From an uncultured Roseburia sp. (GTDB taxonomy: Bacteria > Bacillota > Clostridia > Lachnospirales > Lachnospiraceae): 6,547 bases of DNA. The notes beneath the pieces were generated by a model. It did no database searches and had not been told where the DNA came from. It worked only from the letters and a program-made list of their open reading frames with translations. Each line of letters starts with the position of its first letter. Within the stretch, counting starts at the first letter, position 1. The DNA lies in NCBI GenBank assembly GCA_947057405.1, contig CAMSEJ010000146.1, forward strand, positions 1-6,547. The letters run 5' to 3'. Positions 6,043 through 6,547 of the stretch are shown here, one piece after another. The position numbers and the translations under genes were made by a program.

Positions 6043-6477
6043 TTAAAGCTCGCAGTTTCCGACGGTTCGCGGGAACGGCACAACGTCGCGGATGTTGCCC
6101 ATGCCGGTCAGATACATCACGCACCGCTCAAAGCCCAGACCGAAGCCCGCATGCCTGGCGGTACCGTATTTACGCAGATCCAGATAGAATTTATAATCCT
6201 CTTCATTTAATCCAAGCTCCCGGATGCGCGCAAGGAGCTTCTCATAATCGTCCTCCCTCTGGCTGCCGCCGATGATCTCCCCGATCTGGGGCACCAGGCA
6301 GTCGACCGCCGCTACGGTTTTGCCGTCATCGTTCTGCTTCATATAAAATGCCTTGATCTCTTTCGGATAATCCGTAACAAATACCGGACGCTGAAACACC
6401 TCTTCCGTCAGGTAACGCTCGTGCTCGGTCTGCAGATCGGCCCCCCAGGAAACCGTATAATGAAATTTTTCGTTATT
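6043..6477 (-). CDS. asnS: Asparaginyl-tRNA synthetase, C-terminal part (N-terminus missing)
   Basis: AsnRS is a class IIb aminoacyl-tRNA synthetase that charges tRNA-Asn with asparagine. The 144 genomic residues cover the end of the catalytic domain of a protein normally about 460-467 long. Characteristic stretches are WGADLQTEHERYLTEE, the motif 2-3 region VTDYPKEIKAFYMKQNDDGK, the very conserved VPQIGEIIGGSQRE, and class II motif 3 GFGLGFERCVMYLTGM followed by NIRDVVPFPRTVGNCEL and the stop. The frame remains open into the adapter, where a GTG and four further codons give a false start V-L-F-R-S; these five residues are not genomic. The true start lies beyond the contig. IKAFYM and the IGGSQRE form place it as AsnRS and not AspRS. 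The presence of AsnRS implies direct asparaginylation of tRNA-Asn in this organism. The small membrane-protein gene follows downstream. Confidence 0.96.
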   Translation of the reverse strand, partial: NNEKFHYTVSWGADLQTEHERYLTEEVFQRPVFVTDYPKEIKAFYMKQNDDGKTVAAVDCLVPQIGEIIGGSQREDDYEKLLARIRELGLNEEDYKFYLDLRKYGTARHAGFGLGFERCVMYLTGMGNIRDVVPFPRTVGNCEL

Positions 6478-6547
6478 AGATCGGAAGAGCACACGTCAGA
6501 ACTCCAGTCACATGGCCTGATCGCGGATGACGTAGTGGGCGTGAAAA
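6478..6547 (+). other. Illumina index adapter read-through (not genomic)
   Basis: Bases 6478-6511 match the 34-nt TruSeq index adapter stem, starting AGATCGGAAGAGCACACGTC, with one mismatch at 6498. Then come 8 bases in the index position (6512-6519, ATGGCCTG) and 24 bases (6520-6543) that agree with the P7 flow-cell segment at 16 of 24 positions without any gap. Seven of the eight differences are T to G or C to A, the kind of base-calling error seen late in Illumina reads. The final AAAA (6544-6547) is what reads show after running off the adapter. The lengths 34+8+24+4 equal the 70 bases exactly. The whole tail is therefore artefact. Confidence 0.95.

Noticed and set aside
17..6477. Mobile element, CRISPR array, tRNA/rRNA gene or phage gene
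   Set aside because: I found no transposase or integrase, no spaced direct repeats, and no tRNA cloverleaf or rRNA segment. Every gene is a recognisable chromosomal type.
6511..6547. Possible further coding sequence beyond asnS (plus frame HGLIADDVVGVK or minus frame FHAHYVIRDQAM)
   Set aside because: The bases align without gaps to the index and P7 part of the adapter and end in AAAA, so the apparent frames are artefact.

Overview
This window looks like a complete contig of a short-read (probably metagenomic) assembly from a low-to-mid GC Firmicute. A Clostridia/Lachnospiraceae-type genome is most likely, judging from the style of the AsnRS C-terminus, the strong GGAGG-type ribosome binding sites and the TIGR04086/YrzE-like membrane protein. 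That placement is inference from remembered protein families, not from a search. Both ends are not genomic. Bases 1-16 are the 3' end of the Illumina universal adapter. Bases 6478-6547 read as a complete Illumina index adapter (34-nt stem, 8-nt index, an error-rich 24-nt P7 segment and a terminal AAAA). The genomic insert is therefore about 17-6477, and both terminal genes are cut by adapter.

Layout. On the minus strand, read from high to low coordinates: an OmpR-type response regulator (3902-3228), its membrane histidine kinase (about 3231-1870), then after about 100 bp cysD (1766-873) and cysN (871 to the contig edge). cysD and cysN encode the two subunits of ATP sulfurylase, which activates sulfate to adenosine 5'-phosphosulfate. 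cysD has its own candidate promoter, but no convincing terminator separates it from the kinase gene. On the plus strand, divergent from the response regulator across a 249-bp intergenic region, lies a membrane-anchored diguanylate cyclase (4152-5528) with intact GGDEF and RxxD motifs. It ends at a strong bidirectional terminator (5531-5575). Converging on that terminator from the other side is a minus-strand pair: the C-terminal third of asnS (asparaginyl-tRNA synthetase) followed by a small four-helix membrane protein of TIGR04086 type.

Functionally the window combines sulfate activation, a two-component system of unknown stimulus, a c-di-GMP synthase and a housekeeping tRNA synthetase. Whether the two-component system controls cysDN or the cyclase cannot be decided from sequence.

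The most notable non-coding signals are: (i) a perfect 11-bp inverted repeat with arms 72 bp apart in the regulator/cyclase intergenic region, one arm lying just downstream of the cyclase -10 box; (ii) the kinase gene lacks any usable start codon upstream of its first membrane helix, and a single base change at 3229 would restore a textbook GTGA stop/start overlap; (iii) the adapter sequence at both ends, which creates false N- and C-terminal residues in the edge genes. I see no evidence for a new defence, mobile or RNA system here.
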